DNA of 64,000 nucleotides, taken from a virus. The stretch spans positions 1 through 64,000 of IMG/VR virus record IMGVR_UViG_3300033183_000354; one strand, given 5' to 3'. Numbering within the stretch: the first letter of the stretch is position 1; the number at the start of each line of letters is the position of its first letter. Shown here in pieces: positions 56,771 to 64,000 of the stretch. A program made the position numbers and the translations under genes. Below the pieces are notes generated by a model. That model saw nothing but the letters and a program-made list of their open reading frames with translations, was not told where the DNA came from and did no database searches.

Positions 56771-56796
56771 GGGCCGGAATAATTCCGGCCCTTTTT
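56771..56796 (+). terminator. Rho-independent terminator after pstS
   Basis: GGGCCGGAA / TTCCGGCCC stem, 3-base loop, five T residues. Extends by flanking A/T pairs. Confidence 0.92.
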
Positions 56797-56809
56797 ATGT
56801 ACTTTTCGT

Positions 56810-56817
56810 TATAAATA
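56810..56817 (+). promoter_or_regulatory. Late promoter box of the internal-protein block
   Basis: Exact TATAAATA 37 bases before the ATG at 56854. The leader contains a 12-bp tandem duplication, ATAATCTATAAG at 56822-56833 and 56834-56845. Confidence 0.78.
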
Positions 56818-56853
56818 GATCATAATCTATAAGATAATCTATAAGAGGGAAAA

Positions 56854-58260
56854 ATGATGCGATTTACTAGATATTTGACTGAATCACAGATTGCCGTAGA
56901 CGCTGCTACTCAGCTAGCAAAGGCTCTACCATCTTTTGAAGTGATTGATACTAAATACGTCAAAGAAACTGGTAAACGTATTACTATTACTCAAACAATG
57001 CCAGATGCAAAAAGACGTCCCTTTGTACAAGCTGCAAATTCTTGGCTACAGAAAAATAAAGAAGGATTTCAATATATTGAAATCACATCAAATCGTGCAA
57101 CAAAAGATATACACTTCAAATCACCAGCTTCAGATAAAGGAATTTATATTAAAACAAAGCCAGATGGTAAAAGAGGAAGTACAGATCCAAATGAATTGAT
57201 GACAGCCACACTCGCATGCGTCCCTCGTCTTAAAGCACCAAAAGATCTTGACGCTCTTGATGCTATGGTCGATTCAACGAAAGCTTTAGTACCATCAAAA
57301 ATATACGATTATGCACAGAATGAATTAGATGCATTTGACGGAGACTACACAAACTTTTGTCAAGCCATTTCAGCTGCTATTGCTATTCAAAAATTTATTG
57401 GTGGTACCGCTGATAAGGCATACATCACAGGTCGGGTTTGGCACCGCGATATTCAAAAATTTAAGATGAACGCTTATGGAATGAAAGACTTTAACTCTTC
57501 TGATATTGTATTGAAGCGAGGTAAAAAGTTTTATGGTATATCACTGAAGAAAAAAGATAGACCAACTACAGCAGATCCAACAATTCTAAATAAATCAGTT
57601 AGATCAGTATTTGATGATCCAACCTTGATTGCAAGTTATAATGATTCTATCCGTAACTTCATGATTAATCGTGTTATAGCGGTGGCAGAACGAGCAAAGA
57701 TGTTGGATACAGGATCAAAAAGAAAAGCTGAAATTGATCGCACAGGTAAAGTATGGAAAAACTTGATATCTCGTTTGCCTAACGATTATTTTAATCGTCA
57801 ACTTAAAGGAAGAAATAGCGTATTCAAAGATATAGCAGATTTGTTTAATAAAAAAGCCGATTCAATCGCAAATACCTTAATACAGCTTGTATTGAAGATG
57901 GATTTACAACAATTAAAACAATTTGATTTTGACTTTGCACTTGTAACTGGTATCGGTAATTATGGTCCACGTGTTGGACCAGTTGTGAGTAAAGCTGATC
58001 TCATTAGTATTGACACTATTGTTGAAAGAATGGCAGTGCTCGCAAAAAATAATTCACCTACGATCGAACTAGATCGTAATACTATACAGCCTGGCGAAAG
58101 AGGCGCAACTGCAGCGGTGTTAAAACTAAACTTAATGATGGGTACAATGAAGATTCTTGATATTACAATTAGATACAAAGGTTCAGCCAGTTGGACATCA
58201 CAGCCGTCAATTTTGGCTACCATGACAAAAGAATTTAAAGATTATCTGAAAGGCGAATAA
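56854..58260 (+). CDS. Capsid-targeted protein, nuclease-like core (hypothetical)
   Basis: 468 aa (467 from the second ATG). N terminus MMRFTRYLTES fits a T4-type capsid-targeting sequence with an L-T-E/S cleavage site for gp21. The middle has VWHRDIQKFKMNAYG, then FNSSDIVLKRGKKFYGISLKKKD near 218-240, a D-x(n)-SLKK arrangement that could be a divergent PD-(D/E)XK site. C-terminal QFDFDFALVTGIGNYGPRVGP. Late promoter upstream. Predicted to be packaged in the head and ejected with DNA; enzymatic role unproven. Confidence 0.6.
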   Translation: MMRFTRYLTESQIAVDAATQLAKALPSFEVIDTKYVKETGKRITITQTMPDAKRRPFVQAANSWLQKNKEGFQYIEITSNRATKDIHFKSPASDKGIYIKTKPDGKRGSTDPNELMTATLACVPRLKAPKDLDALDAMVDSTKALVPSKIYDYAQNELDAFDGDYTNFCQAISAAIAIQKFIGGTADKAYITGRVWHRDIQKFKMNAYGMKDFNSSDIVLKRGKKFYGISLKKKDRPTTADPTILNKSVRSVFDDPTLIASYNDSIRNFMINRVIAVAERAKMLDTGSKRKAEIDRTGKVWKNLISRLPNDYFNRQLKGRNSVFKDIADLFNKKADSIANTLIQLVLKMDLQQLKQFDFDFALVTGIGNYGPRVGPVVSKADLISIDTIVERMAVLAKNNSPTIELDRNTIQPGERGATAAVLKLNLMMGTMKILDITIRYKGSASWTSQPSILATMTKEFKDYLKGE

Positions 58261-58295
58261 TGAGATTTCAAGAGTTTATAACTAAACAAAAATAA
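58260..58295 (+). CDS. Micro-ORF encoding only a capsid-targeting-like peptide
   Basis: 11 aa, MRFQEFITKQK, starting on the preceding stop codon (TAATG). It resembles the T4 internal-protein leader MKTYQEFIAE but stops at once. Probably the remnant of a lost internal-protein gene or a chance product. Confidence 0.35.
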   Translation: MRFQEFITKQK

Positions 58296-58377
58296 TTATG
58301 TATATATGTTACTGAAGAAACTCAACTCGCTGGCTATCACCGAGGCCGCACAGTTAAGAAAGGAGGTAAAGCCGATT

Positions 58378-59607
58378 ATGAATACATTTCAGCAGTTCGT
58401 AACAGAACAAAAGAATACTCATATGACGCATATTGAGGACAAGGTTCTCTATGGTGGTGTGAAGGGAACTCGTGAAGCTATTCTTGCTTTGCGTTCATTG
58501 AGAGATGCTCTTGGAGGCGTACATGATGGTAATGTTAGTGTTAAGTGGGACGGGGCTCCTGCTATCTTCGCTGGTACTGATCCTCGTGACGGTAAATTCT
58601 TTGTCGCAAAGAAAGGTATTTTTAACAAATCGCCAAAAGTCTACAAGACGCCGGCAGACGTTGATGCTGATACTTCTGGTGATCTTGCTGATAAACTTAA
58701 GTTGGCTCTTAAGCATTTACCAGAACTTGGGATAAAAGGAGTTATTCAAGGTGATTTTCTGTTCAGTACTGGAGATGTTGAAACCTCTAAAATCAAAGGT
58801 AAATCTTATGTTACCTTCCACCCCAATACAATTGTTTATGCAGTTCCAGCAGGAAGTGACGCAGCGAAAGAAATTAAATCAGCGAAATTGGGGATTGTCT
58901 GGCATACGACATACAAAGGACCAACATTCGAAACGATGAAGGCTTCTTATGGTGTTGATGTGACTAAACTAAGAAAATCAAAGAATGTTTGGTCACAAGA
59001 TGCGATGCTTCGTGATATGACAAAATATACGATGTCAAAAGAAGATACTGAAGAAGTAAATGAATATTTGTCTCGTGCAGGATTTATCTTTAATAAAATT
59101 GCAGCTTCTACATTAAAGCAACTCGAAGAAAATCCAGCTTTAGCAGGGATGATCGAAACGCATGGTAATACATACGTAAGAGCAGGAACAGTACCTCCTG
59201 ATCCAAAGAAAAGAGTTGAAGCTTTGATTAAATTTATCCAACAGAAATATCAAAAAGAGATGGATAAAAGAAGCACTGAACAAGGTAAAGCTGTACAACA
59301 AAAAAAATTAAATGAGATTTTAACGTTTTTTTCACAAAAAAACAAACAAAGTCTTATCCAGATGTTCGAATTGCAAAGAATCATCGTTTTAGCAAAACTA
59401 AAACTTATAAATATACTTAACAAGCTTAATGGTACTTCTACCTTTCTTAAAACGAAAAGAGGGTATAGAGTTACCGGTCAAGAAGGTTATGTTGCGATTG
59501 ATAAGCTTGGTGGTGACGCGGTTAAGATTGTTGACCGAATGGAATTCTCATTTGCCAACTTTAGCCCAAGTGTATTAAAAGGATGGGATAAACCAGGGAG
59601 AAACTAA
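58378..59607 (+). CDS. Capsid-targeted ligase-like nucleotidyltransferase (DUF6267-like)
   Basis: 409 aa from the ATG at 58378 with AGGAGG upstream; a longer reading from 58306 is rejected. MNTFQQFVTEQK looks like a capsid-targeting leader. VSVKWDGAPAIFAG near 55-68 resembles ligase motif I (K-x-D-G), GVIQGDFLFSTG motif III/IIIa, and GIVWHTTYKG a later motif of RNA/DNA ligases and capping enzymes. The full motif set of an active ligase is not certain. It would be a DNA- or RNA-end-joining protein delivered with the genome. Overlaps the next gene (TAATG). Confidence 0.65.
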   Translation: MNTFQQFVTEQKNTHMTHIEDKVLYGGVKGTREAILALRSLRDALGGVHDGNVSVKWDGAPAIFAGTDPRDGKFFVAKKGIFNKSPKVYKTPADVDADTSGDLADKLKLALKHLPELGIKGVIQGDFLFSTGDVETSKIKGKSYVTFHPNTIVYAVPAGSDAAKEIKSAKLGIVWHTTYKGPTFETMKASYGVDVTKLRKSKNVWSQDAMLRDMTKYTMSKEDTEEVNEYLSRAGFIFNKIAASTLKQLEENPALAGMIETHGNTYVRAGTVPPDPKKRVEALIKFIQQKYQKEMDKRSTEQGKAVQQKKLNEILTFFSQKNKQSLIQMFELQRIIVLAKLKLINILNKLNGTSTFLKTKRGYRVTGQEGYVAIDKLGGDAVKIVDRMEFSFANFSPSVLKGWDKPGRN

Positions 59608-60110
59608 TGGCGGATATCGTTCGCTTCAAAGACGTATTCAATAACCCAGACGCTCTCACATTTAAAGATATGTATACAGTAGAGTATCGTCCAGGCGAGG
59701 ACGAGCTTGTAAATTATCGTGCGATGAGACGTAAGAGAACAATTGGTGTTGGTGAAGGTGGTCCAATCGGCGAGTCGACTGATGTAGAAGAAGCACTTAA
59801 TCTGACTCAGAGAATGAAGCGCTCTCGCATGATGAAGAAGATGAAGTCGCGGATTAAAATTGGCCGTGAACGTGCAAAGCGTAAAATGGCCGATAAGAAA
59901 AAATTAGAAAAACGAGCAAATCGTAAAGCCCGTGATGCTATTGTAAGAAAACTTACAAAAGATATTCCTAAGTCTGAACTTACTTATGCAAGAAGGCAGG
60001 AGATTGAGAAGAGGCTCGATAAACCTGCAATAAAAGCTAGAATTAAGCGACTTGCTCGTAAGATGTTTCCTAAAATTCGCAAAGCAGAAGTTGAACGGAA
60101 AAAAGGTTAA
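59607..60110 (+). CDS. Very basic conserved protein of the late block
   Basis: 167 aa, pI clearly high. A Lys/Arg-rich helix fills residues ~65-165 (LTQRMKRSRMMKKMKSRIKIG; RERAKRKMADKKKLEKRANRK; LARKMFPKIRKAEVERKKG). The N-terminal 60 residues (IVRFKDVFNNPDALTFKDMYTVEYRPGE) look globular. Recurs in marine T4-like genomes as I recall. DNA-condensing internal or structural protein is likely. Coupled to both neighbours by TAATG. Confidence 0.65.
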   Translation: MADIVRFKDVFNNPDALTFKDMYTVEYRPGEDELVNYRAMRRKRTIGVGEGGPIGESTDVEEALNLTQRMKRSRMMKKMKSRIKIGRERAKRKMADKKKLEKRANRKARDAIVRKLTKDIPKSELTYARRQEIEKRLDKPAIKARIKRLARKMFPKIRKAEVERKKG

Positions 60111-61345
60111 TGATTAATTCATTTCGTAATTATCTGGTCGAAGAAGAGAAAACCTTATACTTTGTATGGGGTCGTATGAATCCGCCGACTGCGGGTCATG
60201 AGAAGCTTCTTGACTTTTTGAAATCTAAAGCTGGTAATAATCCCTTTAGGATTTATTTGACTCAATCAGAAGATAATACTAAAAATCCTATTCCATTTGT
60301 ACAGAAAGTAAAGTTTGCTCGTAAAGGATTTCCTCATTATGCTCGTCAGATCATGATGGATAAAAAACTGAAGACGATCTTTGACGCAATGACATCTTTT
60401 TATAATGAAGGGTTTAAGCGTATTGTTATTGTTGCTGGCGCTGATCGTGTAACAGAATATGATATTACTCTGAACAAATATAATGGGAAAAAGGGTCGTC
60501 ACGGATTCTATAACTTTGAACGTATTACAGTAATGAATGCTGGTAAAAGAGATCCAGAATCAAAAGGCGTTGAAGGCGTATCTGGTACAAAACTAAGAGG
60601 TTATGCTGAATCTGGTGACTTTACTAAGTTTGCTCAATATATGCCAAAGAGACTTTCAAATGCAGATGCCAAAGCAGTATATAATGCTGTTCGTAAAGGT
60701 ATTGGCATGAGAGAACAAAGAGAATTTAAGAATCATGTACAATTAGAACCAGTGTCTGACCTTCGCGAAAGCTATGTACAAGGTAGCCTCTTTAATCCAG
60801 GCGATACAGTAGCTGTAAAAGAAACTGGTCAACTTGGAAAAGTTAAACATCTTGGTTCGAACTATGTTATTATTGAAAGTAATGGCACAGAATATCGTAA
60901 ATGGATCGATTCGATAGAAAAGCTTGATGAGAATATGGAAGTTGAAGTGGCTTCTTTCTCAGTTCAAAAAGAATCTTTGAATGAAGCGACATCTTCTCGT
61001 CAAGATCCAGATATTAAAGATAGAAAAGGTACTCAGCCAAAAGCATATCATGCTGGTTTAAAAAAATCTACTAAGGTTGCAAGAGACGCGCACTTTAAGA
61101 AGCATGGAAAAATGGCTGACGACAACCCTGCTGCATATAAGAAAGCACCTGGTGATGCGACTGCTAAGACTAGATTGTCTAGACATACATTGAAATTTAG
61201 ACAGATGTTTGGTGAACAAGATGCAGCTGATATGGCAAAGAAAAGAATCGAAAGAGAAAAAGAAATTGATAAAAGAAAGCATGATCGTATGATGGATCGT
61301 GCCCGTCTTAGAGATACTCTTAAAAAGAATAGGGAAACGAAATGA
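60110..61345 (+). CDS. Capsid-targeted NMNAT-like nucleotidyltransferase
   Basis: 411 aa. MINSFRNYLVEE is a capsid-targeting-like leader (L-V-E/E). The catalytic domain has FVWGRMNPPTAGHEKLLDFL near 18-37, with the (H/T)xGH motif as T-A-G-H, and GVSGTKLRGYAESGD near 155-170, the ISSTxxR-like motif of NMN or cytidylyl adenylyltransferases. A KOW-like segment FNPGDTVAVKETGQLGKVKHLG follows at ~225. The basic tail has HFKKHGKMADDNPAAYKKAPGD, shared with other marine phage head-block proteins. Possible NAD synthesis or repair in the infected cell. Confidence 0.7.
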   Translation: MINSFRNYLVEEEKTLYFVWGRMNPPTAGHEKLLDFLKSKAGNNPFRIYLTQSEDNTKNPIPFVQKVKFARKGFPHYARQIMMDKKLKTIFDAMTSFYNEGFKRIVIVAGADRVTEYDITLNKYNGKKGRHGFYNFERITVMNAGKRDPESKGVEGVSGTKLRGYAESGDFTKFAQYMPKRLSNADAKAVYNAVRKGIGMREQREFKNHVQLEPVSDLRESYVQGSLFNPGDTVAVKETGQLGKVKHLGSNYVIIESNGTEYRKWIDSIEKLDENMEVEVASFSVQKESLNEATSSRQDPDIKDRKGTQPKAYHAGLKKSTKVARDAHFKKHGKMADDNPAAYKKAPGDATAKTRLSRHTLKFRQMFGEQDAADMAKKRIEREKEIDKRKHDRMMDRARLRDTLKKNRETK

Positions 61346-61578
61346 TTGGTTTTAAATCCTACATTGCTGAAGATGCGACAGCAGCATTAAAAAAGAAAGC
61401 AGAAAAGACTGGCTTTTCACTTGCGACTTTACGTAAAGTATATAATCGTGGTGTTGCTGCTTGGAAAACAGGTCATCGGCCTGGAACTACTCCTCAACAA
61501 TGGGGTTTAGCAAGAGTTAATTCATTTGTAACAAAGGGAAAGGGCACCTATGGCGGTGCAGATAAGGATCTAACATGA
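61342..61578 (+). CDS. Capsid-targeted small protein (DUF5824-like)
   Basis: 78 aa. MIGFKSYIAED has the I-A-E/D cleavage site of T4 internal proteins. TLRKVYNRGVAAWKTGHRPG and TTPQQWGLARVNSFVTKGKG match the widely conserved DUF5824 phage family. ATGA overlap with the gene before and the gene after. Function unknown; packaging in the head inferred. Confidence 0.72.
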   Translation: MIGFKSYIAEDATAALKKKAEKTGFSLATLRKVYNRGVAAWKTGHRPGTTPQQWGLARVNSFVTKGKGTYGGADKDLT

Positions 61579-61964
61579 AAAATTTTAAACAACTCCGCGA
61601 AAGTAAAATTGCACTTGAAGATATGGAAATTTTGGATAACATTTTATCAGAAATGCCTATTGACGATCTAGATGAATTATCTGAAGGTCCATTTAGTCGT
61701 ATCGGCAAATTCATGATGAAAAGAAAGTTAGCAAAACAAGTAAAAAAATCTAATAAAGATATAGCAAAACATACGGATGCTCAAAATAAAGATAAAAAAT
61801 ATGCGTTCAAACAAGTAGCAGGGCCAGGCGATTATCCGCATCATGTGGCGAACCATCCGAAGGTAAGGCAAGCACATGACAGATATCAACCTGCTATAGA
61901 CAAAGCTAAAAAAATGGCTGATCGTTCTCAAAAAGCATTAAACCGCTTAAATAAGAGTAAATAA
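61575..61964 (+). CDS. Capsid-targeted small basic protein
   Basis: 129 aa. MKNFKQLRES has an L-R-E/S site. A second acidic stretch (LDNILSEMPIDDLDELSEGPF) precedes a basic helical tail (FMMKRKLAKQVKKSNKDIAKH ... KAKKMADRSQKALNRLNKSK). No family recognised. Resembles T4 internal proteins in size and charge. Confidence 0.6.
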   Translation: MKNFKQLRESKIALEDMEILDNILSEMPIDDLDELSEGPFSRIGKFMMKRKLAKQVKKSNKDIAKHTDAQNKDKKYAFKQVAGPGDYPHHVANHPKVRQAHDRYQPAIDKAKKMADRSQKALNRLNKSK

Positions 61965-61979
61965 TTAGAGGAAAATAAA

Positions 61980-63533
61980 ATGCCACTTAAAGTATCAGAT
62001 GGAATTGGTGCGTGGATCAAAGACTTCAAAAAGTCTGATGCTCCGCAGTTCAAAGGCAAATCAGAAAAAGAACGACGCGATCAAGCAATTGCAGCATATT
62101 TGTCTGCAAAACGAGGCGGGAAACCTCAAGAAGAGAACGTAAGTTCAGCTGATAGAAAGCCTCAGATGTATACTAAACCTGACGGCAAACGTGGCGTACG
62201 TATGGTAAAAGTTGATCGTGAAGTAATTAAAACCGATGAAACTACTAAGAAAGAAGATTCAGATGCAGTGAAAGCATTCCTTGCAAAAGGCGGTAAGATT
62301 ACTAAACTTCCTCCTGGAAAAGCTCAAGGCTATCACGGTAAAGATGATCCCGGTAAAGACCAAGTTGGCATGTTAGATCGAGGTGATACTAAACAATTTG
62401 GCACTCGTAAAAAAGTCAAGTCGATGGGTGAAGGAAAACAAACTCATGTATTTGACAATGAGAAAGATGCTCGTGCTAAGGCTAAAGAAATCGGCGGTAA
62501 GTATGTAAAAGGTACTGGTAAGAGTGCTGGTAAACATGCTGCTATTAAAGAAGCTGCACCTAAGCCATTGAATCGTTCTGATCATACTCACACTGTTCAC
62601 ATTGATGGTGAAGGTAAATATAGAGTCAAAGCTAAGTCGATGGATCATGCTAAGAAAGTTGCATTCAAACAAGCTGGTATCTCTAAGTTACATGGACACC
62701 CTACAATGGAACCAAAGACTCGTATCTATGGTGAAGCAAAGAGAGTCGTTCATTCTGATCGTCCTGATTCTCTTAAATCACTTCGTGTTATGCATCCTAA
62801 ACCTGCTAGTGATAAAATGCCATTTGATGGACCATATAGAAAAGCGGGAGAAGTAAGAAAAGACAAGTATGGTAATGTAATTAAAAATCTTCCTCGTCAT
62901 CTTGCTCGTAATGCTGCCCGTAGAGCTGCGGGCATGGATGAATCTGTAAACGAAGAAACAAACTTTCAAGTCAATATCGAAGGTCTTCCAATGATGTTCA
63001 TGTCAGGTATGGGTCAAGGCGAAATCATGCAAAAACTTCGTAAGATTGTCAAGCAACCTTCGATGATTCAGTCTGTCAAGCGTGTTACTGATGCCGATGT
63101 AAAGAAAACATTTCGACTCAAAGCACAAGGTCGTGATGAAGAAGAACAAGTTGATGAAGCACTTAAGCATACTCATGCTGTAATAGACGGCAATGGTAAA
63201 GTTGCTGGTATGTCATCAGATGAAAAAGGTGCAAAGGATATTGCTCGTAGACATAATGGTAGAGTCGTAAAGTTGAAAAAACCTATATCTTCAAGAAAGG
63301 GTGATATGATGATCAATCGTCCTTTCTCCGAAGCAAAACTTGATGAGCTTTCACCAGCAACAATGGCTCGTTATCACTCTGCTGCTGACAAGAGCAAGTC
63401 AAGAGCTTGGGCTAAGTTTGATCTCGGTAAGACGACTGCTGCAGACGCTCTCAAAAATCAAGAAAAGCGTACTGCTGGCCAAAAATTAGCAAGAAAGAAA
63501 ATCAATCAAAAAGCATTTAGGACAAGCAAATGA
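61980..63533 (+). CDS. Large basic protein of the late block
   Basis: 517 aa. The N terminus SDGIGAWIKDFKKSDAPQFKG and KSEKERRDQAIAAYLSAKRGG recur in marine T4-like phages. The rest is a string of basic, low-complexity modules: two HTHxxxIDGxGK-type units (HTHTVHIDGEGKYRVKAKS near 201; HTHAVIDGNGKVAGMSSDEKG near 400), an RHLARNAARRAAGM helix and a C-terminal LSPATMARYHSAADKSKSRA segment. Scattered L-x-E/I-x-E sites suggest processing by gp21. Likely a DNA-bound internal head protein. Confidence 0.65.
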   Translation: MPLKVSDGIGAWIKDFKKSDAPQFKGKSEKERRDQAIAAYLSAKRGGKPQEENVSSADRKPQMYTKPDGKRGVRMVKVDREVIKTDETTKKEDSDAVKAFLAKGGKITKLPPGKAQGYHGKDDPGKDQVGMLDRGDTKQFGTRKKVKSMGEGKQTHVFDNEKDARAKAKEIGGKYVKGTGKSAGKHAAIKEAAPKPLNRSDHTHTVHIDGEGKYRVKAKSMDHAKKVAFKQAGISKLHGHPTMEPKTRIYGEAKRVVHSDRPDSLKSLRVMHPKPASDKMPFDGPYRKAGEVRKDKYGNVIKNLPRHLARNAARRAAGMDESVNEETNFQVNIEGLPMMFMSGMGQGEIMQKLRKIVKQPSMIQSVKRVTDADVKKTFRLKAQGRDEEEQVDEALKHTHAVIDGNGKVAGMSSDEKGAKDIARRHNGRVVKLKKPISSRKGDMMINRPFSEAKLDELSPATMARYHSAADKSKSRAWAKFDLGKTTAADALKNQEKRTAGQKLARKKINQKAFRTSK

Positions 63534-64000
63534 GTTTAAGATCAGCTATCGAAGAAGTTCGTAAAAAGCAATATGATTGGGGAACACCAGAGTCGACTGC
63601 TCATGCTAAACGTATGACTCCAGGCGAAACCAATGAAGGTACATGGGCCACCCCTCGAACTCCTAAAGAAAAGGCCGCGCTCAAAAAACTTATGAGCAAT
63701 CCTATTAAATTGGGCAAAGAAGGCGATGAAGCAGCAGGTAAGATTTATTCACTGATTGGTGATGATGAATTATATGATGATCTTTATGCTGCTGGTAAAA
63801 AGAATCCAAATGGTGATGCTCGTCCAATAATTAAAAAACATATGAAGAGACTTCGTATCGCTGAAGCTAAAGATGAAGATCCTGGCGAATATGATCAAGA
63901 AGGTGATATGGCAAAGTCTCAATTGAGAAGCATTATTGCTAATGCTAAAGAACTTCATGATATGCTTGATGATAATGAGAATATGCCTGAATGGGTACAA
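63530..64000 (+). CDS. Conserved late protein (3' end missing)
   Basis: 157 codons visible, frame open at the window edge. It starts on the previous stop (ATGA). MSLRSAIEEVRKKQYDW, NEGTWATPRTPKEKAALKKLM, then EDPGEYDQEGDMAKSQLRSI, ending HDMLDDNENMPEWVQ. The last part is a conserved feature of marine T4-like proteins that continues with a helical domain. Structural or internal head protein suspected; no enzyme motif. Confidence 0.7.
   Translation, partial: MSLRSAIEEVRKKQYDWGTPESTAHAKRMTPGETNEGTWATPRTPKEKAALKKLMSNPIKLGKEGDEAAGKIYSLIGDDELYDDLYAAGKKNPNGDARPIIKKHMKRLRIAEAKDEDPGEYDQEGDMAKSQLRSIIANAKELHDMLDDNENMPEWVQ

Noticed and set aside
58306-58377. N-terminal extension of the ligase-like protein
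   Set aside because: The extension would bury a perfect AGGAGG and hide the capsid-targeting-like leader; start at 58378 preferred.
59406-59413. TATAAATA inside the ligase-like gene
   Set aside because: Coding, AT-rich context and ~190 bases from the next start; kept out of the promoter list.
1-64000. CRISPR arrays, insertion sequences, integrase or attachment sites
   Set aside because: No regularly spaced direct repeats, transposase, recombinase or inverted-repeat-bounded elements were seen; the phage appears strictly lytic in this window.
1-64000. Ordinary tRNA genes
   Set aside because: No cloverleaf with TTCGA-type T-loop was recognised outside the tmRNA; a tRNAscan run would settle this.

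Overview
This window is part of the genome of a T4-like myovirus, probably marine, and the host it points to is an alphaproteobacterium. The core gene order 13-14-15-16-17-18-19-20-67-21-22-23, then uvsY-uvsW-55-47-46-45-44-62-regA-hsp20, then 43 and later uvsX and 41, is the order known from cyanophages and other marine T4-like phages. The host inference rests on two RNA features. One is a circularly permuted (two-piece) tmRNA gene whose tag ANDNFAPVDYAIAA has the alphaproteobacterial ANDN(F/Y)A start. The other is a ROSE-like RNA thermometer in front of hsp20. DNA is AT-rich, genes are tightly packed with ATGA or TAATG overlaps, and nearly all genes lie on the + strand.

Layout. 1-10.7 kb: LamG-repeat surface proteins, neck (13, 14), tail completion (15) and terminase (16, 17). 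10.7-18.8 kb: sheath, tube, portal, scaffold, protease and major capsid protein, ending in a strong terminator. 18.8-27.7 kb: recombination (uvsY, uvsW, 46/47), late sigma factor (55), clamp and clamp loader (45, 44, 62) and regA. 27.7-33.3 kb: hsp20, small proteins, a T4-type lysozyme, DNA polymerase, a MazG-like pyrophosphohydrolase and a PrimPol-like protein. 33.4-40.8 kb: an accessory island with a PD-(D/E)XK-like nuclease, an Nmad1/DUF1599-like protein, dCMP hydroxymethylase (gp42), dCMP deaminase, a uracil-DNA-glycosylase-like protein, two paralogous unknown proteins, a fold-type-II PLP enzyme and an SGNH-like protein. I read it as a candidate 5-hydroxymethylcytosine hypermodification system. 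40.8-46.1 kb: uvsX, gp41 helicase, ThyX, a secreted SleB-like hydrolase and a DUF3310-like protein. 46.2-49.5 kb: a minus-strand late operon of exported or membrane proteins. 49.6-50.06 kb: the tmRNA, with a small basic ORF in its intervening segment. 50.06-53.6 kb: small exported proteins and a cassette of two HxD-type 2OG oxygenases, a radical SAM enzyme and a GNAT-like protein. 53.7-56.75 kb: small early genes, a DUF932 protein and PstS. 56.85-64 kb: a late block of basic proteins, five of which begin with a T4-style capsid-targeting sequence; these include a ligase-like protein and an NMNAT-like nucleotidyltransferase.

Regulation is unusually legible. Eleven promoters share TTTACA, TTTACT or TGTACA, exactly 17 bp, then TATAAT or a close variant, mostly before replication and nucleotide genes. 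T4-type late boxes TATAAATA precede virion genes, the minus-strand operons and the internal-head-protein block. The tmRNA carries both kinds, overlapping by one base. In three genes (18261, 31977, 38869) the box-to-ATG distance predicts leaderless mRNA.

Limits: every assignment comes from reading motifs and comparing with remembered family sequences. No database search, structure prediction or RNA folding was run. The genes at both window edges are incomplete.
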